Positions 1 to 12,747 are shown, counted from the stretch's first letter. The stretch is DNA of 64,000 nucleotides from Klebsiella aerogenes (GCA_029027985.1 CP119076.1:1302001-1366000), one strand, 5' to 3'. Numbers and translations: made by a program. Notes: generated by a model not told the origin, from the sequence alone.

Positions 1-1137
1 CTCTATCGCCGCTGCTTTAACGCCTTAAGCCAGGCGGTGGCGGCGCAAAATAAGCATCTGGTGCTGCGGGTTTTCCCGGCCAGCAATGACGATCTTGGTA
101 CGGTACTGGACGCCATTGAGCCGTTACCGCCTGCGGTATCGGTATCGATTAAACTCACTCCGGAACGTTTCTGGCCTGCATTCCCCAATAATCCGGCGCT
201 GTTGGCGGTGCAGGCGCGGGATGTGTGGGTCGATATTGATCTTGCCGGCGAGGAAGTGGGATGGGGGGTAATGCCGTTTCTGCGGATTGATGAACTGCAG
301 GGGAGGCTGCTGTGGTGCCAGAGTCGGAACCCGCGCATTACCGGCGCTATCTGCAAAGCCAGTTGGGAAAGTATCGATAATCACTGGATCCCCGGTACGC
401 TAAGCGAATGCAACCTGTTTGCCTGCAGCCAGCTATTAGGGGAAGGGGCGGCAAAGAATCAGCAGCAACTGCTCGGACAGTGGCTGGCGCAGCGCTACGG
501 CTGGTGCCCGCAAACAAGCATGGCTCGGCAGTTCCAGCAGTTCCTTGAGCAGGCGACGCAGACGCTTTATCAGGCGATTTATGTACGCGATCATGTTTTC
601 CATCGCCATAGTCAACTGCCGGAAAGCTACGGCCAGGCGGTATGGAGCCTGTATGGTCAACTGGCGCGCAGCCACTGGCTGCCGGGGTCGGCGCAGGATA
701 TTCATTTCACTCGTGACGATCCGCTAAAGTCGATGGCTAACCTCACGCAAATTGCGCAAGAAAAAGATGACGTGGCAAGCAGTGCGCAACGTTTATGCGA
801 AGAGGCGCTGGCGTTTGCTCAAACGGCGGATTTCCCCGCCGCGCTGGCGCGTCAGTGGCGTGAAGAATGGCAGGGTTTAGCGCTCTATTGCCAGCTGTTT
901 ACTCATGCGCAGAAAGCCTTTTTCACCTTGCATTTCGCTCGCGAGGTGGAAAACAGCTGGAGCATGCGGGAGATTTGCCATATCAACGTGCAGGCGCTGT
1001 ATCGTTGCGCATCGGAAATGGAAACGCTCTGTCAGCAGATGAGCGAGGCGTCGCCAGCGTTCTACGTGATGTTCGATCCGGGTCGGGTGCGCAGCCTGGC
1101 GAATAGCCTGAGCACCGAGCTGACGGCGCTCAGGTAG
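1..1137 (+). CDS. Unidentified protein, 3' part (possible glycoside hydrolase)
   Basis: The frame is open from the first base of the window, so the true start lies upstream; a GTG at 37 is internal. The visible 378 residues look soluble and lack membrane segments. The first ~150 alternate short hydrophobic strands with acidic/aromatic loops (WVDIDLAGEEVGWG, then ITGAICKASWESIDNHW). The rest is helical and rich in Gln, Arg and Ala. This fits the end of a TIM barrel followed by a helical domain, as in several glycoside hydrolases; it faintly recalls GH67 alpha-glucuronidases, but I could not place it securely. It runs head-on into the GH105 gene five bases away, inside a pectin-oligosaccharide locus, so a role in plant glycan breakdown is inference. 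Confidence 0.6.
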   Translation, partial: LYRRCFNALSQAVAAQNKHLVLRVFPASNDDLGTVLDAIEPLPPAVSVSIKLTPERFWPAFPNNPALLAVQARDVWVDIDLAGEEVGWGVMPFLRIDELQGRLLWCQSRNPRITGAICKASWESIDNHWIPGTLSECNLFACSQLLGEGAAKNQQQLLGQWLAQRYGWCPQTSMARQFQQFLEQATQTLYQAIYVRDHVFHRHSQLPESYGQAVWSLYGQLARSHWLPGSAQDIHFTRDDPLKSMANLTQIAQEKDDVASSAQRLCEEALAFAQTADFPAALARQWREEWQGLALYCQLFTHAQKAFFTLHFAREVENSWSMREICHINVQALYRCASEMETLCQQMSEASPAFYVMFDPGRVRSLANSLSTELTALR

Positions 1138-1142
1138 CGATA

Positions 1143-2240
1143 CTACAGGGTACGGTGCAGCGCTTCCACCAGACACAGCATCGCCATTGCCTGGCCGTAG
1201 GGCATGGCGGTCAACGTGATGTTACGGTAGTGGTCGAGGTCGTTGCCCATCGCCGTGCCGAACGACACCTGCATCAGTTCCCCCTGCGGCGAGATATGTT
1301 CGACAATGCCCCGCCAGGCCCGTTCGGCAACCGGTAAAAACGTCTCGTCGAGGTAGCCGAGACGTACGGCCTTGAAGATGCCGGCGGCGAATCCCGCCGT
1401 TGCCGAAGCTTCCTGATAGCTCTCCGGGTCATTGAGTAGCGTTGGCCATAGCCCGTTTTCGCCCTGGTAGCGGGCAAGCGCGCTGACCTGAATCCGTAGC
1501 GTATTTTGCAGCTGGCGGTAAAAAGCGTCATGTTCGTCAAGATTAAGCATTTCCAGCAGCTCCGGGATTGCCAGCGTGATCCAGCTATTGCCGCGGGCCC
1601 ACAGGGCGCCGGCGAAATGGTGTCTGCCCTCGAAATGCCAGCCGTGAAACCACAGGCCGCTCTGGCGGTCGCTCAAATAGTGCAGATGCTGCAAAAACTG
1701 AAATTTGGCTTCTTCTACCCAGCGTGGTTTATCAAACATCTTGCCGAGCATGGCCAGCGGCAGCACCGCCATCATCAACGTATCATCCCAAATCTGCTGA
1801 TGATGCGTGTTCTCGTAGGTGACATGCTGTAGGCAACCTTCATCGGTGCGCGGCATCTGGCGGTAGATGGCGTCTCCCCAGCATTCCAGGTAGGCTCGCC
1901 AGTCGCTGCGCGGTTCCTGCTGATAGCGCAGCGCCAGCGTTAAGAACGGACAAGCCGTGTTGATATTCTTCTCCGGTGTACCTTCGGCGAAGCGGGTGCT
2001 GAACCAGTCGTCGATAAGCTGACGGGCGCGGGGAGAGCCGGTTAACTGCTGGTAGCGAAACAGTCCAAACAGGCCGATACCGTGCGTCCACTCCCAGCCT
2101 TCCCAGCTTTTGGTATCGATCACCCGTCCATCCTCCAGCCGCTGCAGATACTGGCCGCTATCGTCGGTAATTGCGGTTAGGTTATCGATCAGCGCGTCGA
2201 TAAGCTGCAGGGTTTCAGGACGGTTGATTTTCTGCGACAT
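1143..2240 (-). CDS. GH105 unsaturated rhamnogalacturonyl hydrolase (YteR/RhiN-like)
   Basis: Family GH105 (GH88-like) enzymes are cytoplasmic alpha/alpha-six-barrel hydrolases that remove unsaturated galacturonyl residues from rhamnogalacturonan or pectin oligosaccharides made by lyases. The 365-residue product has the family's features: WEWTHGIGLFGL near residue 49, HVTYENTHHQQIWDDTL near 139–155 with the likely catalytic Asp at 152/153, and GLWFHGWH further on. There is no signal peptide. The ATG at 2240 was chosen because GGAAG sits about 6 bases before it and the protein then starts like its relatives; an upstream in-frame extension lacks such a site. The preceding transporter gene overlaps it by 26 bp, so the two are translationally linked. 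Dickeya rhiTN pairs the same two activities. Confidence 0.85.
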   Translation of the reverse strand: MSQKINRPETLQLIDALIDNLTAITDDSGQYLQRLEDGRVIDTKSWEGWEWTHGIGLFGLFRYQQLTGSPRARQLIDDWFSTRFAEGTPEKNINTACPFLTLALRYQQEPRSDWRAYLECWGDAIYRQMPRTDEGCLQHVTYENTHHQQIWDDTLMMAVLPLAMLGKMFDKPRWVEEAKFQFLQHLHYLSDRQSGLWFHGWHFEGRHHFAGALWARGNSWITLAIPELLEMLNLDEHDAFYRQLQNTLRIQVSALARYQGENGLWPTLLNDPESYQEASATAGFAAGIFKAVRLGYLDETFLPVAERAWRGIVEHISPQGELMQVSFGTAMGNDLDHYRNITLTAMPYGQAMAMLCLVEALHRTL

Positions 2241-3729
2241 AATGACTTCCTTGCGGTGAGCGGGCGGCAGCGTGCTGCCAGTGGCTGTTGTTGTGTGGGT
2301 GACCGGTAAGCAACTCAATGGTGTCGCGAGTCTGCGGACTGGCATCCTGCGGGTGGCCGCCGGCGCGCAGTCGTTCCAGTTCGTTAATCAGGATCTGATG
2401 GCGTGGTTGGTTTAAGCGGAAATGAAAAGCGCCGTACATCGCCAGGATTGCCAGCAGACCGGGGCCGACGAGGAACACCCACCAGATGCCGTTGAGGGCG
2501 GCGGTATTCTGCGCCGCCGCGCCTTTCGTGAAGCCAAACGCTTCCAGCGCCAGACCGACGATAAACAGCGCCAGCGCCTGGGAGAATTTGCGCGTGAGCA
2601 TCATGACGCCAGCGTAAATCCCTTCGCGCCGTACGCCGGTATAGGCTTCATCGACATCCGGTAAAAAGTTGTAGACGTTCCAGGGAATCAAATAGGTACC
2701 GCCGCGAGCGATACCCATCACCATCGCACCGCCAAGCAGCAACCAGGAAAGGTGGCTGAAAGCGGCGGTGAGCTGACTGAACCACAGCAACGAGCAGATA
2801 ATCAGCGTGATGGCCAGTTTATAGGCGTTGCTGTTGCCGATGCGGATGCACAGCCAGGTGAAGAAGGGGATAGCGAAGAACTGAAAGAGCGTCATCAGGC
2901 TCATCGCCTGTGAGGCCAGCGAGGTGCCGACGCGTAACACGTAGGTCATGTAGTGCATAAATAAGGAGCCGAAAATATCCAGCGCCACCGCGCCGCCGAC
3001 GTACATCATGATATGGATGCGGAAGGTGCGCAGGCGGAAGGTCGAGGCCATTTCCCGATACAGCGAACGCAGGGTTTTACCCAACCCCTGTTGCGTCTGC
3101 GGCGGCGGTAGATTGTCGCGTTCCCAGGTACCTCGCCAGACGAAGATCCACGGCAGGGCGAAAAGCAGCGCAAAGATAATTCCGATATAGATAAACGCCT
3201 GCGATTTATCGGCGACATGAGCCATGATCTGCCCGGGAATTAGCGCGGCGAGAAAGGCCGTCGCCTGAGCGAACAGCATCCGCGCCCCGGACATCTTCGA
3301 GCGTAGATCGTAGCGTGTCGTCATCTCGGCTGGCAGCGTATCGTAAGGCACCATCAGCAGCGTGAAGACGGTGCTGAACAGCAGGTAGGTGCCAAGATAC
3401 CAGGCATAGCCAAAACCACTTATCCACATCAGAGCGAAACAGAGCGACAGCGGCGCGCCGAGAATAAAGAAGATCCGCCGCCGCCCCCAGCGAGTGCGAA
3501 TATTGTCGGTGATGTAACCCATTACCGGGTCGGTGATACCGTCCCAAATCTTGGCGATGGCGAAAATAGAGGCCGCCGCCGCGGGCGATAGCCCGGCGAC
3601 CTCGATATAAAAGTAGAGCAGCCACAGGCCAGTGATGGTCATCGCGCCGCTGCCAAAAATATCGCCCATCCCCCAGCAGAGGATGTTGCGGGTTTTGACT
3701 TCTCGTTGTGGGGTTACTGTCCTCGTCAT
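2215..3729 (-). CDS. GPH-family oligosaccharide:cation symporter (RhiT/TogT-like)
   Basis: This is a 504-residue inner-membrane transporter of the glycoside-pentoside-hexuronide (GPH) branch of the MFS, with about twelve hydrophobic segments. The GPH signature after helix 2–3 is clear (WDGITDPVMGYITDN, then RTRWGRRRIFF near residues 61–85). GPH members TogT and RhiT of Dickeya import galacturonides and rhamnogalacturonides, and the adjacent GH105 gene supports that type of substrate here; the exact sugar is not shown by the sequence. The ATG at 3729 has GAGAAA upstream and is followed by an N-terminus typical of the family. The hydrophilic C-terminal tail of ~50 residues ends inside the GH105 gene. 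It probably starts a two-gene operon read from 3730–4089. Confidence 0.85.
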   Translation of the reverse strand: MTRTVTPQREVKTRNILCWGMGDIFGSGAMTITGLWLLYFYIEVAGLSPAAAASIFAIAKIWDGITDPVMGYITDNIRTRWGRRRIFFILGAPLSLCFALMWISGFGYAWYLGTYLLFSTVFTLLMVPYDTLPAEMTTRYDLRSKMSGARMLFAQATAFLAALIPGQIMAHVADKSQAFIYIGIIFALLFALPWIFVWRGTWERDNLPPPQTQQGLGKTLRSLYREMASTFRLRTFRIHIMMYVGGAVALDIFGSLFMHYMTYVLRVGTSLASQAMSLMTLFQFFAIPFFTWLCIRIGNSNAYKLAITLIICSLLWFSQLTAAFSHLSWLLLGGAMVMGIARGGTYLIPWNVYNFLPDVDEAYTGVRREGIYAGVMMLTRKFSQALALFIVGLALEAFGFTKGAAAQNTAALNGIWWVFLVGPGLLAILAMYGAFHFRLNQPRHQILINELERLRAGGHPQDASPQTRDTIELLTGHPHNNSHWQHAAARSPQGSHYVAENQPS

Positions 3730-4089
3730 TGGAATTTCTCTTGTATAAGGAAAGTGAGGTTGCACAGTAAAAGAGGGGAAAGAAGGTGAAAATCCTGCTT
3801 GAGCGCTTTTCGCGCCGATCTGCGAGCGATATGCGAAATGGCGAGTAAATGAAATAAATCTCGTGATAGTTCTCACATTTCCCGTGACTGAAGAGACGCG
3901 GAATTGTGATAAAAGCGTGATTTTCGTTTTGGCAGGACATTAAATTTGCGTGTGCTATCACGTTTTATTGCCGGCCATAGAGGCGAATGTGAAACGGCCT
4001 GCAGATATTCTTGCGACTCCGATTTCCACCCTACGCGGTCCCCGGAAGGGATGTTGAGATAGCGTCTCCGTTGTTTCTCAGGACATGCT
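3730..4089. promoter_or_regulatory. Divergent regulatory region of the pectin-oligosaccharide locus
   Basis: These 360 bp separate the transporter–GH105 operon from the GH28 gene and should carry both promoters. The stretch is more AT-rich than its flanks. A CRP-like site lies at 3862–3877. I looked for a KdgR-type palindrome (GAAA, five bases, TTTC) and found none here. No credible gene is present; short open frames lack ribosome-binding sites. Confidence 0.6.
3862..3877. promoter_or_regulatory. Candidate CRP-binding site
   Basis: CGTGA, six bases, TCACA matches the CRP consensus TGTGA-N6-TCACA at 9 of 10 positions. It lies in the divergent region between a sugar transporter operon and a sugar hydrolase gene, where catabolite control is expected. 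Binding is inferred from sequence only. Confidence 0.5.
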
Positions 4090-5430
4090 ATGAACATTCA
4101 ACTTTCGCACCGTCATCCGCATGCGGATGGCGTGACTCCCGATACCCAACTCTTTCAGCAGGCGCTGGACGAACTGGCGCAGGCCGGCGGCGGCACGCTG
4201 GTCGTTGATAGCGGCAGGTACGCGCTCGGCGGTTTGCGGATAGGATCGAATACCCGTCTGTGGCTGTCGCCGGGGGCCGAGCTTATCGTCAGTGAAAACT
4301 ATGATGACTTTGCGCAGGCAACCGCGCTGAGCCGGGCAGAGTGCTCAGACCGCGCCTTTCTTTATGCCCTGGATGCGCAGAATATTACGATCTGCGGCGG
4401 CGGCGAGATTTACGGTAGCGCCGACGGCTGGTTCTCCGAAAGCGTCGATGAGATGGGCTATCGCACGCCGATCGCGGCGCGCCCGCGCATTATTTTACTG
4501 GAGGACTGCCGTCGGGTGAGGCTGGAGAATATCACCGTACGCCATGCGCCGATGTGGACTATCCATCTGGTCTCTTGCATTGGCGTGGCGATCGATGGCG
4601 TTACCGTCGATAACGATTTGACGATGGCGAATACCGACGCGTTGGATATCGACAGCTGCCAGCAGGTACATATCGCGAATAGCTATTTCAGCGCTGCGGA
4701 TGACGCCATCTGTCTGAAAACGACCGCCAAGCCTGCGCGGATTCAGCGCCCGCTGCGGCAGGTGACCATCGTCAACTGTACGCTGCGCTCGAAAAGCTGC
4801 GCCTTTAAAATCGGCACTGAAACCTGGCAGGATATAGAAGATGTGCTGGTGAGTAACTGCGCCATTTTTGACTCCAATCGCGGAATCGGTCTGATATCCC
4901 GTGACGGCGGGCGATTGCGGCGCATGGTCTTTAGCGCCATTACGTTTGATTGCGTCAGCGCGCCGGCCTGTCACTGGGGCGAGGCGGATCCGGTATTTCT
5001 TTCCGCACGCCGTCGCGATCCGGCGATTGAGCCCGGTGAGATCTCGCAGATCCAGTTTCGCGGGCTGGTTGGCGAGTGTGAAGGCGCGATAAATCTGCAC
5101 AGTGAAACACCCGGCAGGATCCAGCGCATTTTGTTTGACGGCGTGCAGCTTACCCAGAAGGCGAATCCGGCGGCGGAACAAGGGTTTTACGATGTACGCC
5201 CGCCGTGCAATCCGCAGTCGCCGACCGGGATGGGGATGGATAACGCCTGGTGTCTGAATCCGCAAAGCGGCCGCGCTTGGGGAGTGGAACCGTATCCCGG
5301 CGGTTTGCCGGTACTGTATGCCAACGGTGTGGCAGGCCTAACGTTGCGTGAGTTCGATTATCAGCGCCCTGTGCCGCTGCCGACACGCTGGAATGCGAAG
5401 GCGTTGTGTCTGGAAAATAGCGTCAGCTAA
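4090..5430 (+). CDS. GH28 polygalacturonase-like hydrolase, cytoplasmic
   Basis: The 446-residue product is a parallel beta-helix hydrolase of family GH28, which cleaves galacturonic-acid linkages in pectin. The catalytic aspartate motifs are visible as NTDALDID (residues 181–188) and ADDAICLKT (about 203–211). The GHG motif found in many secreted endo-polygalacturonases is not seen; the matching stretch reads SKSCAFKIG. No signal peptide is present, so the enzyme should act in the cytoplasm on imported oligosaccharides, probably as an exo-enzyme. It is transcribed away from the transporter/GH105 operon and shares its control region. A weak GGA precedes the ATG. The exact bond cleaved (galacturonyl–galacturonyl or within rhamnogalacturonan) cannot be read from sequence. 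Confidence 0.85.
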   Translation: MNIQLSHRHPHADGVTPDTQLFQQALDELAQAGGGTLVVDSGRYALGGLRIGSNTRLWLSPGAELIVSENYDDFAQATALSRAECSDRAFLYALDAQNITICGGGEIYGSADGWFSESVDEMGYRTPIAARPRIILLEDCRRVRLENITVRHAPMWTIHLVSCIGVAIDGVTVDNDLTMANTDALDIDSCQQVHIANSYFSAADDAICLKTTAKPARIQRPLRQVTIVNCTLRSKSCAFKIGTETWQDIEDVLVSNCAIFDSNRGIGLISRDGGRLRRMVFSAITFDCVSAPACHWGEADPVFLSARRRDPAIEPGEISQIQFRGLVGECEGAINLHSETPGRIQRILFDGVQLTQKANPAAEQGFYDVRPPCNPQSPTGMGMDNAWCLNPQSGRAWGVEPYPGGLPVLYANGVAGLTLREFDYQRPVPLPTRWNAKALCLENSVS

Positions 5431-5478
5431 AAGGGGAACAGGGGATTGCCCCGGCGATGTCTCCGGGGCGCGACAAAC

Positions 5479-9752
<4,274 letters not shown>

Positions 9753-9754
9753 TT

Positions 9755-9783
9755 GCCGGGTAAGCGTTAGCGCCGCCCGGTAA
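9755..9783. repeat. REP-like palindromic element
   Basis: GCCGGGTAAGCG and CGCCGCCCGG form an imperfect hairpin just after the bglB stop codon, in the style of Klebsiella/E. coli REP sequences. It precedes the terminator and may stabilise the transcript's 3' end. Confidence 0.6.
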
Positions 9784-9796
9784 GACACCTCATCCT

Positions 9797-9823
9797 AAGC
9801 CGGAGCTCGTCTCCGGCTTTTTT
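9797..9823 (+). terminator. Rho-independent terminator of bglKB
   Basis: AAGCCGGAG (9797–9805), a five-base loop and CTCCGGCTT (9811–9819) form a perfect nine-pair stem followed by a T run. Confidence 0.9.
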
Positions 9824-9889
9824 GTCTCTAAATCATTTTGTTTGATATACGTCAAGCAAGATGGGTATGGCGCAATCCGCAAAAAGCGG

Positions 9890-9910
9890 TATAATCCGGC
9901 GATTTTTTTT
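9890..9910 (+). promoter_or_regulatory. upp promoter with UTP-sensing start region
   Basis: A perfect -10 hexamer TATAAT (9890–9895) is followed by CCGGC, then GA and eight T (9901–9910). E. coli upp has the same arrangement; there UTP level selects between start sites and drives reiterative addition of U in the GATTTTTTTT tract, so expression rises when UTP is low. The -35 is weak, as in E. coli. Confidence 0.8.
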
Positions 9911-9937
9911 GTGGCTGCCCCTCAGAGGAGAAAGAGA

Positions 9938-10564
9938 ATGAAGATCGTGGAAGTGAAACATCCACTCGTCAAACACAAGCTGGGCCTGATGCGTGAGCAT
10001 GACATCAGTACTAAACGCTTCCGTGAACTCGCCTCAGAGGTTGGTAGCTTACTGACCTACGAAGCAACCGCCGATCTCGCGACCGAGCGAGTGACCATCG
10101 AAGGTTGGAACGGCCCGGTTGAAGTTGAGCAGATCAAAGGTAAGAAAATTACCGTGGTGCCAATTTTGCGTGCCGGTCTGGGTATGATGGAAGGCGTGCT
10201 GGAGCACGTGCCGAGCGCGCGTATCAGCGTTGTCGGCATCTACCGCGATGAAGAAACACTGGAGCCGGTACCTTACTTCCAGAAGCTGGTTTCTAACATT
10301 GATGAGCGTATGGCGCTGGTGGTTGACCCTATGCTGGCAACCGGCGGTTCAATGATCGCGACCATCGACCTGCTGAAAAAAGCGGGCTGCACCAGCATTA
10401 AGGTGCTGGTTCTGGTTGCGGCGCCGGAAGGCATTGCCGCGCTGGAGAAAGCGCACCCTGACGTGGAGCTGTACACCGCGTCCGTCGATCAGGGCCTCAA
10501 TGAGCACGGATACATTATTCCGGGCCTCGGCGATGCCGGTGATAAGATTTTTGGTACCAAGTAA
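9938..10564 (+). CDS. upp: Uracil phosphoribosyltransferase
   Basis: Upp makes UMP from uracil and PRPP in pyrimidine salvage. The 208-residue protein matches E. coli Upp almost throughout: it opens [19 protein letters not shown], has [12 protein letters not shown] near residue 78 and the PRPP-binding loop [10 protein letters not shown] near 131. The ATG at 9938 is preceded by AGAGGAG; an open extension upstream would cross the promoter. It is co-transcribed in part with uraA, separated by a hairpin at 10581. Confidence 0.98.
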   Translation: MKIVEVKHPLVKHKLGLMREHDISTKRFRELASEVGSLLTYEATADLATERVTIEGWNGPVEVEQIKGKKITVVPILRAGLGMMEGVLEHVPSARISVVGIYRDEETLEPVPYFQKLVSNIDERMALVVDPMLATGGSMIATIDLLKKAGCTSIKVLVLVAAPEGIAALEKAHPDVELYTASVDQGLNEHGYIIPGLGDAGDKIFGTK

Positions 10565-10580
10565 ATGATGAAGTGATAAA

Positions 10581-10609
10581 AAGCCGACTTTGATAGTCGG
10601 CTTTTTTTT
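10581..10609 (+). terminator. Terminator/attenuator between upp and uraA
   Basis: AAGCCGAC, seven-base loop, GTCGGCTT and a run of T. uraA begins only 52 bp later with no obvious promoter of its own, so this probably ends only part of the transcripts. Confidence 0.85.
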
Positions 10610-10660
10610 GAATAAATCACGCCCACAACAAATAACAAACGACTCGCAGAGGAAAACATT

Positions 10661-11947
10661 ATGACGCGCCGTGCTATCGGGGTGAGTGAAAGACCGCCGC
10701 TTTTACAGACAATCCCGCTTAGTTTGCAACATCTGTTCGCCATGTTTGGCGCAACGGTTCTGGTGCCTATCCTGTTTCATATCAACCCGGCTACCGTGCT
10801 GCTGTTTAACGGTATCGGTACGCTGCTGTACCTCTTTATCTGTAAAGGCAAAATTCCGGCCTATCTGGGGTCAAGCTTCGCCTTTATTTCCCCGGTGCTG
10901 CTGCTGTTGCCGTTGGGTTATGAAGTGGCGCTGGGCGGTTTCATTATGTGCGGCGTGCTGTTCTGCATCGTCTCCTTTATTGTCAAAAAAGCCGGTACCG
11001 GCTGGCTGGATGTGATGTTCCCGCCGGCGGCGATGGGCGCAATCGTTGCGGTTATCGGCCTTGAATTGGCTGGCGTCGCGGCGAATATGGCCGGTCTGCT
11101 GCCCGCTGACGGCCAGTCGCCTGACAGCAAAACCATTATTATTTCGATGGTCACTCTGGGGGTGACGGTCTTTGGTTCTGTGCTGTTCCGCGGTTTCCTG
11201 GCGATTATCCCGATTCTTATTGGCGTGCTGGTGGGCTATGCGCTCTCCTTTGTGATGGGCGTTGTCGATACCACGCCGATCGCCGAAGCGCACTGGTTTG
11301 CCTTGCCCACCTTCTATACTCCGCGTTTTGAATGGTTCGCCATCTTCACAATTCTGCCTGCCGCGCTGGTGGTTATCGCCGAGCACGTCGGTCACCTGGT
11401 GGTGACGGCTAATATCGTCAAGCGCGATCTGATTCGCGACCCCGGCCTGCACCGTTCGATGTTTGCCAACGGTCTGTCGACCATTGTCTCCGGCTTCTTT
11501 GGCTCGACGCCGAACACCACCTATGGCGAAAACATCGGCGTGATGGCGATTACCCGCGTATACAGTACCTGGGTTATTGGCGGCGCGGCGATTATCGCTA
11601 TTCTGCTCTCCTGCGTCGGCAAGCTGGCGGCGGCGATTCAGATTATCCCGGTTCCGGTGATGGGCGGCGTCTCTCTGCTGCTGTACGGGGTGATCGGAGC
11701 TTCCGGTATCCGCGTGCTGATCGAATCGAAAGTCGACTACAGCAAAGCGCAAAACCTGATTTTGACCTCGGTTATCCTGATTATCGGCGTTAGCGGCGCG
11801 AAAGTGCATATTGGCGCGGCGGAGCTGAAAGGGATGGCGCTGGCGACTATCGTCGGCATCTGTCTGAGCCTGATCTTCAAGCTGATCAACGTCCTGCGTC
11901 CGGAAGAAGTGGTTCTGGATGCCGCGGATAGCGAAGAAGCAAAATAA
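10661..11947 (+). CDS. uraA: Uracil:proton symporter
   Basis: UraA imports uracil across the inner membrane by proton symport and feeds Upp. The 428-residue protein has the 14-helix layout of the nucleobase-cation-symporter-2 family. Family signatures are visible: the GSSFAFISP stretch in helix 3 (near residue 68), VVIAEHVGH (Glu of the substrate site, near 236) and FGSTPNTTYGENIG (near 282–295). An AGAGGA ribosome site precedes the ATG. The product matches E. coli UraA closely. A stem-loop at 11956–11977 follows. Confidence 0.97.
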   Translation: MTRRAIGVSERPPLLQTIPLSLQHLFAMFGATVLVPILFHINPATVLLFNGIGTLLYLFICKGKIPAYLGSSFAFISPVLLLLPLGYEVALGGFIMCGVLFCIVSFIVKKAGTGWLDVMFPPAAMGAIVAVIGLELAGVAANMAGLLPADGQSPDSKTIIISMVTLGVTVFGSVLFRGFLAIIPILIGVLVGYALSFVMGVVDTTPIAEAHWFALPTFYTPRFEWFAIFTILPAALVVIAEHVGHLVVTANIVKRDLIRDPGLHRSMFANGLSTIVSGFFGSTPNTTYGENIGVMAITRVYSTWVIGGAAIIAILLSCVGKLAAAIQIIPVPVMGGVSLLLYGVIGASGIRVLIESKVDYSKAQNLILTSVILIIGVSGAKVHIGAAELKGMALATIVGICLSLIFKLINVLRPEEVVLDAADSEEAK

Positions 11948-11955
11948 CGATCCTG

Positions 11956-11990
11956 AGAGCGGGCAGCGATCCTGCCCGGTTCTCTCCTGA
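11956..11990 (+). terminator. Possible uraA 3' hairpin
   Basis: GGGCAG (11961–11966) pairs with CTGCCC (11972–11977) and the flanks GAGA/TCTC extend the stem. No T run follows, so this may be a stability hairpin and not an intrinsic terminator. Confidence 0.4.
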
Positions 11991-12045
11991 CCTAAAACTG
12001 TGTTAAACTCATCGCGTTTTTCTGTAAGCCTATGTTGAGGTCCAT

Positions 12046-12747
12046 CTGAACGCTCCGGCACAGCTCTCTTTGCCACTGTATCTTCCTGACGACGAAACCT
12101 TTGCGAGTTTCTGGCCGGGTGATAATCCTTCCCTACTTGCTGCTCTCCAGAATGTGCTGCGGCAGGAACACAGCGGATACATCTATATCTGGTCACGCGA
12201 GGGCGCGGGGCGTAGCCATCTGCTGCATGCCGCCTGCGCCGAGCTATCCCAGCGCGGTGATGCCGTTGGTTATGTGCCGTTGGATAAGCGTACATGGTTC
12301 GTGCCGGAAGTGCTGGATGGCATGGAGCAACTGGCGCTGGTATGTATCGATAATATCGAATGCGTGGCAGGGGATGAACCCTGGGAAATGGCGATCTTCA
12401 ATCTCTATAATCGAATTCTCGAATCCGGAAAAACTCGCCTGCTGATCACCGGCGACTGCCCGCCGCGGCAATTGAACCTTGGCCTGCCGGATCTCGCCTC
12501 GCGTCTTGATTGGGGGCAGATCTACAAACTGCAACCGCTGTCGGATGAAGACAAGCTGCAGGCGTTGCAGCTGCGCGCCAGACTGCGCGGCTTCGAGATG
12601 CCGGAAGACGTTTGTCGTTTCCTGCTTAAGCGACTGGATCGCGAGATGCGTTCGCTATTTATGACCCTCGATCAGCTCGATCATGCGTCGATTACCGCTC
12701 AACGCAAGCTAACGATCCCGTTCGTTAAAGAGATCCTTAAGCTCTAA
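12046..12747 (+). CDS. hda: DnaA regulatory inactivator Hda (CTG start)
   Basis: Hda is an AAA+ protein that, with DNA-loaded beta clamp, stimulates ATP hydrolysis by DnaA and so prevents over-initiation. I place the start at the CTG at 12046, preceded by TTGAGG: this gives 233 residues, the E. coli length, and includes the N-terminal clamp-binding motif QLSLPL (residues 6–11). The first ATG-type alternatives downstream would lose that motif. The AAA+ core shows the Walker A-like [14 protein letters not shown] (near 48–61), the Walker B-like VCIDNIE and the arginine-finger region near [10 protein letters not shown]. coli hda is also reported to start at CUG. Its stop overlaps the stop of a convergent rpn gene by 3–4 bases. 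Confidence 0.93.
   Translation: MNAPAQLSLPLYLPDDETFASFWPGDNPSLLAALQNVLRQEHSGYIYIWSREGAGRSHLLHAACAELSQRGDAVGYVPLDKRTWFVPEVLDGMEQLALVCIDNIECVAGDEPWEMAIFNLYNRILESGKTRLLITGDCPPRQLNLGLPDLASRLDWGQIYKLQPLSDEDKLQALQLRARLRGFEMPEDVCRFLLKRLDREMRSLFMTLDQLDHASITAQRKLTIPFVKEILKL

Noticed and set aside
3730-3876. Longer N-terminus for the symporter, starting at 3876
   Set aside because: The 49 added residues are unconserved and run through the promoter region, while the ATG at 3729 has a ribosome site.
10871-12295. 474-codon open frame on the minus strand opposite uraA and hda
   Set aside because: It mirrors the codon structure of uraA, is rich in His, Arg and Gln as antisense frames of membrane genes are, and has no ribosome site.
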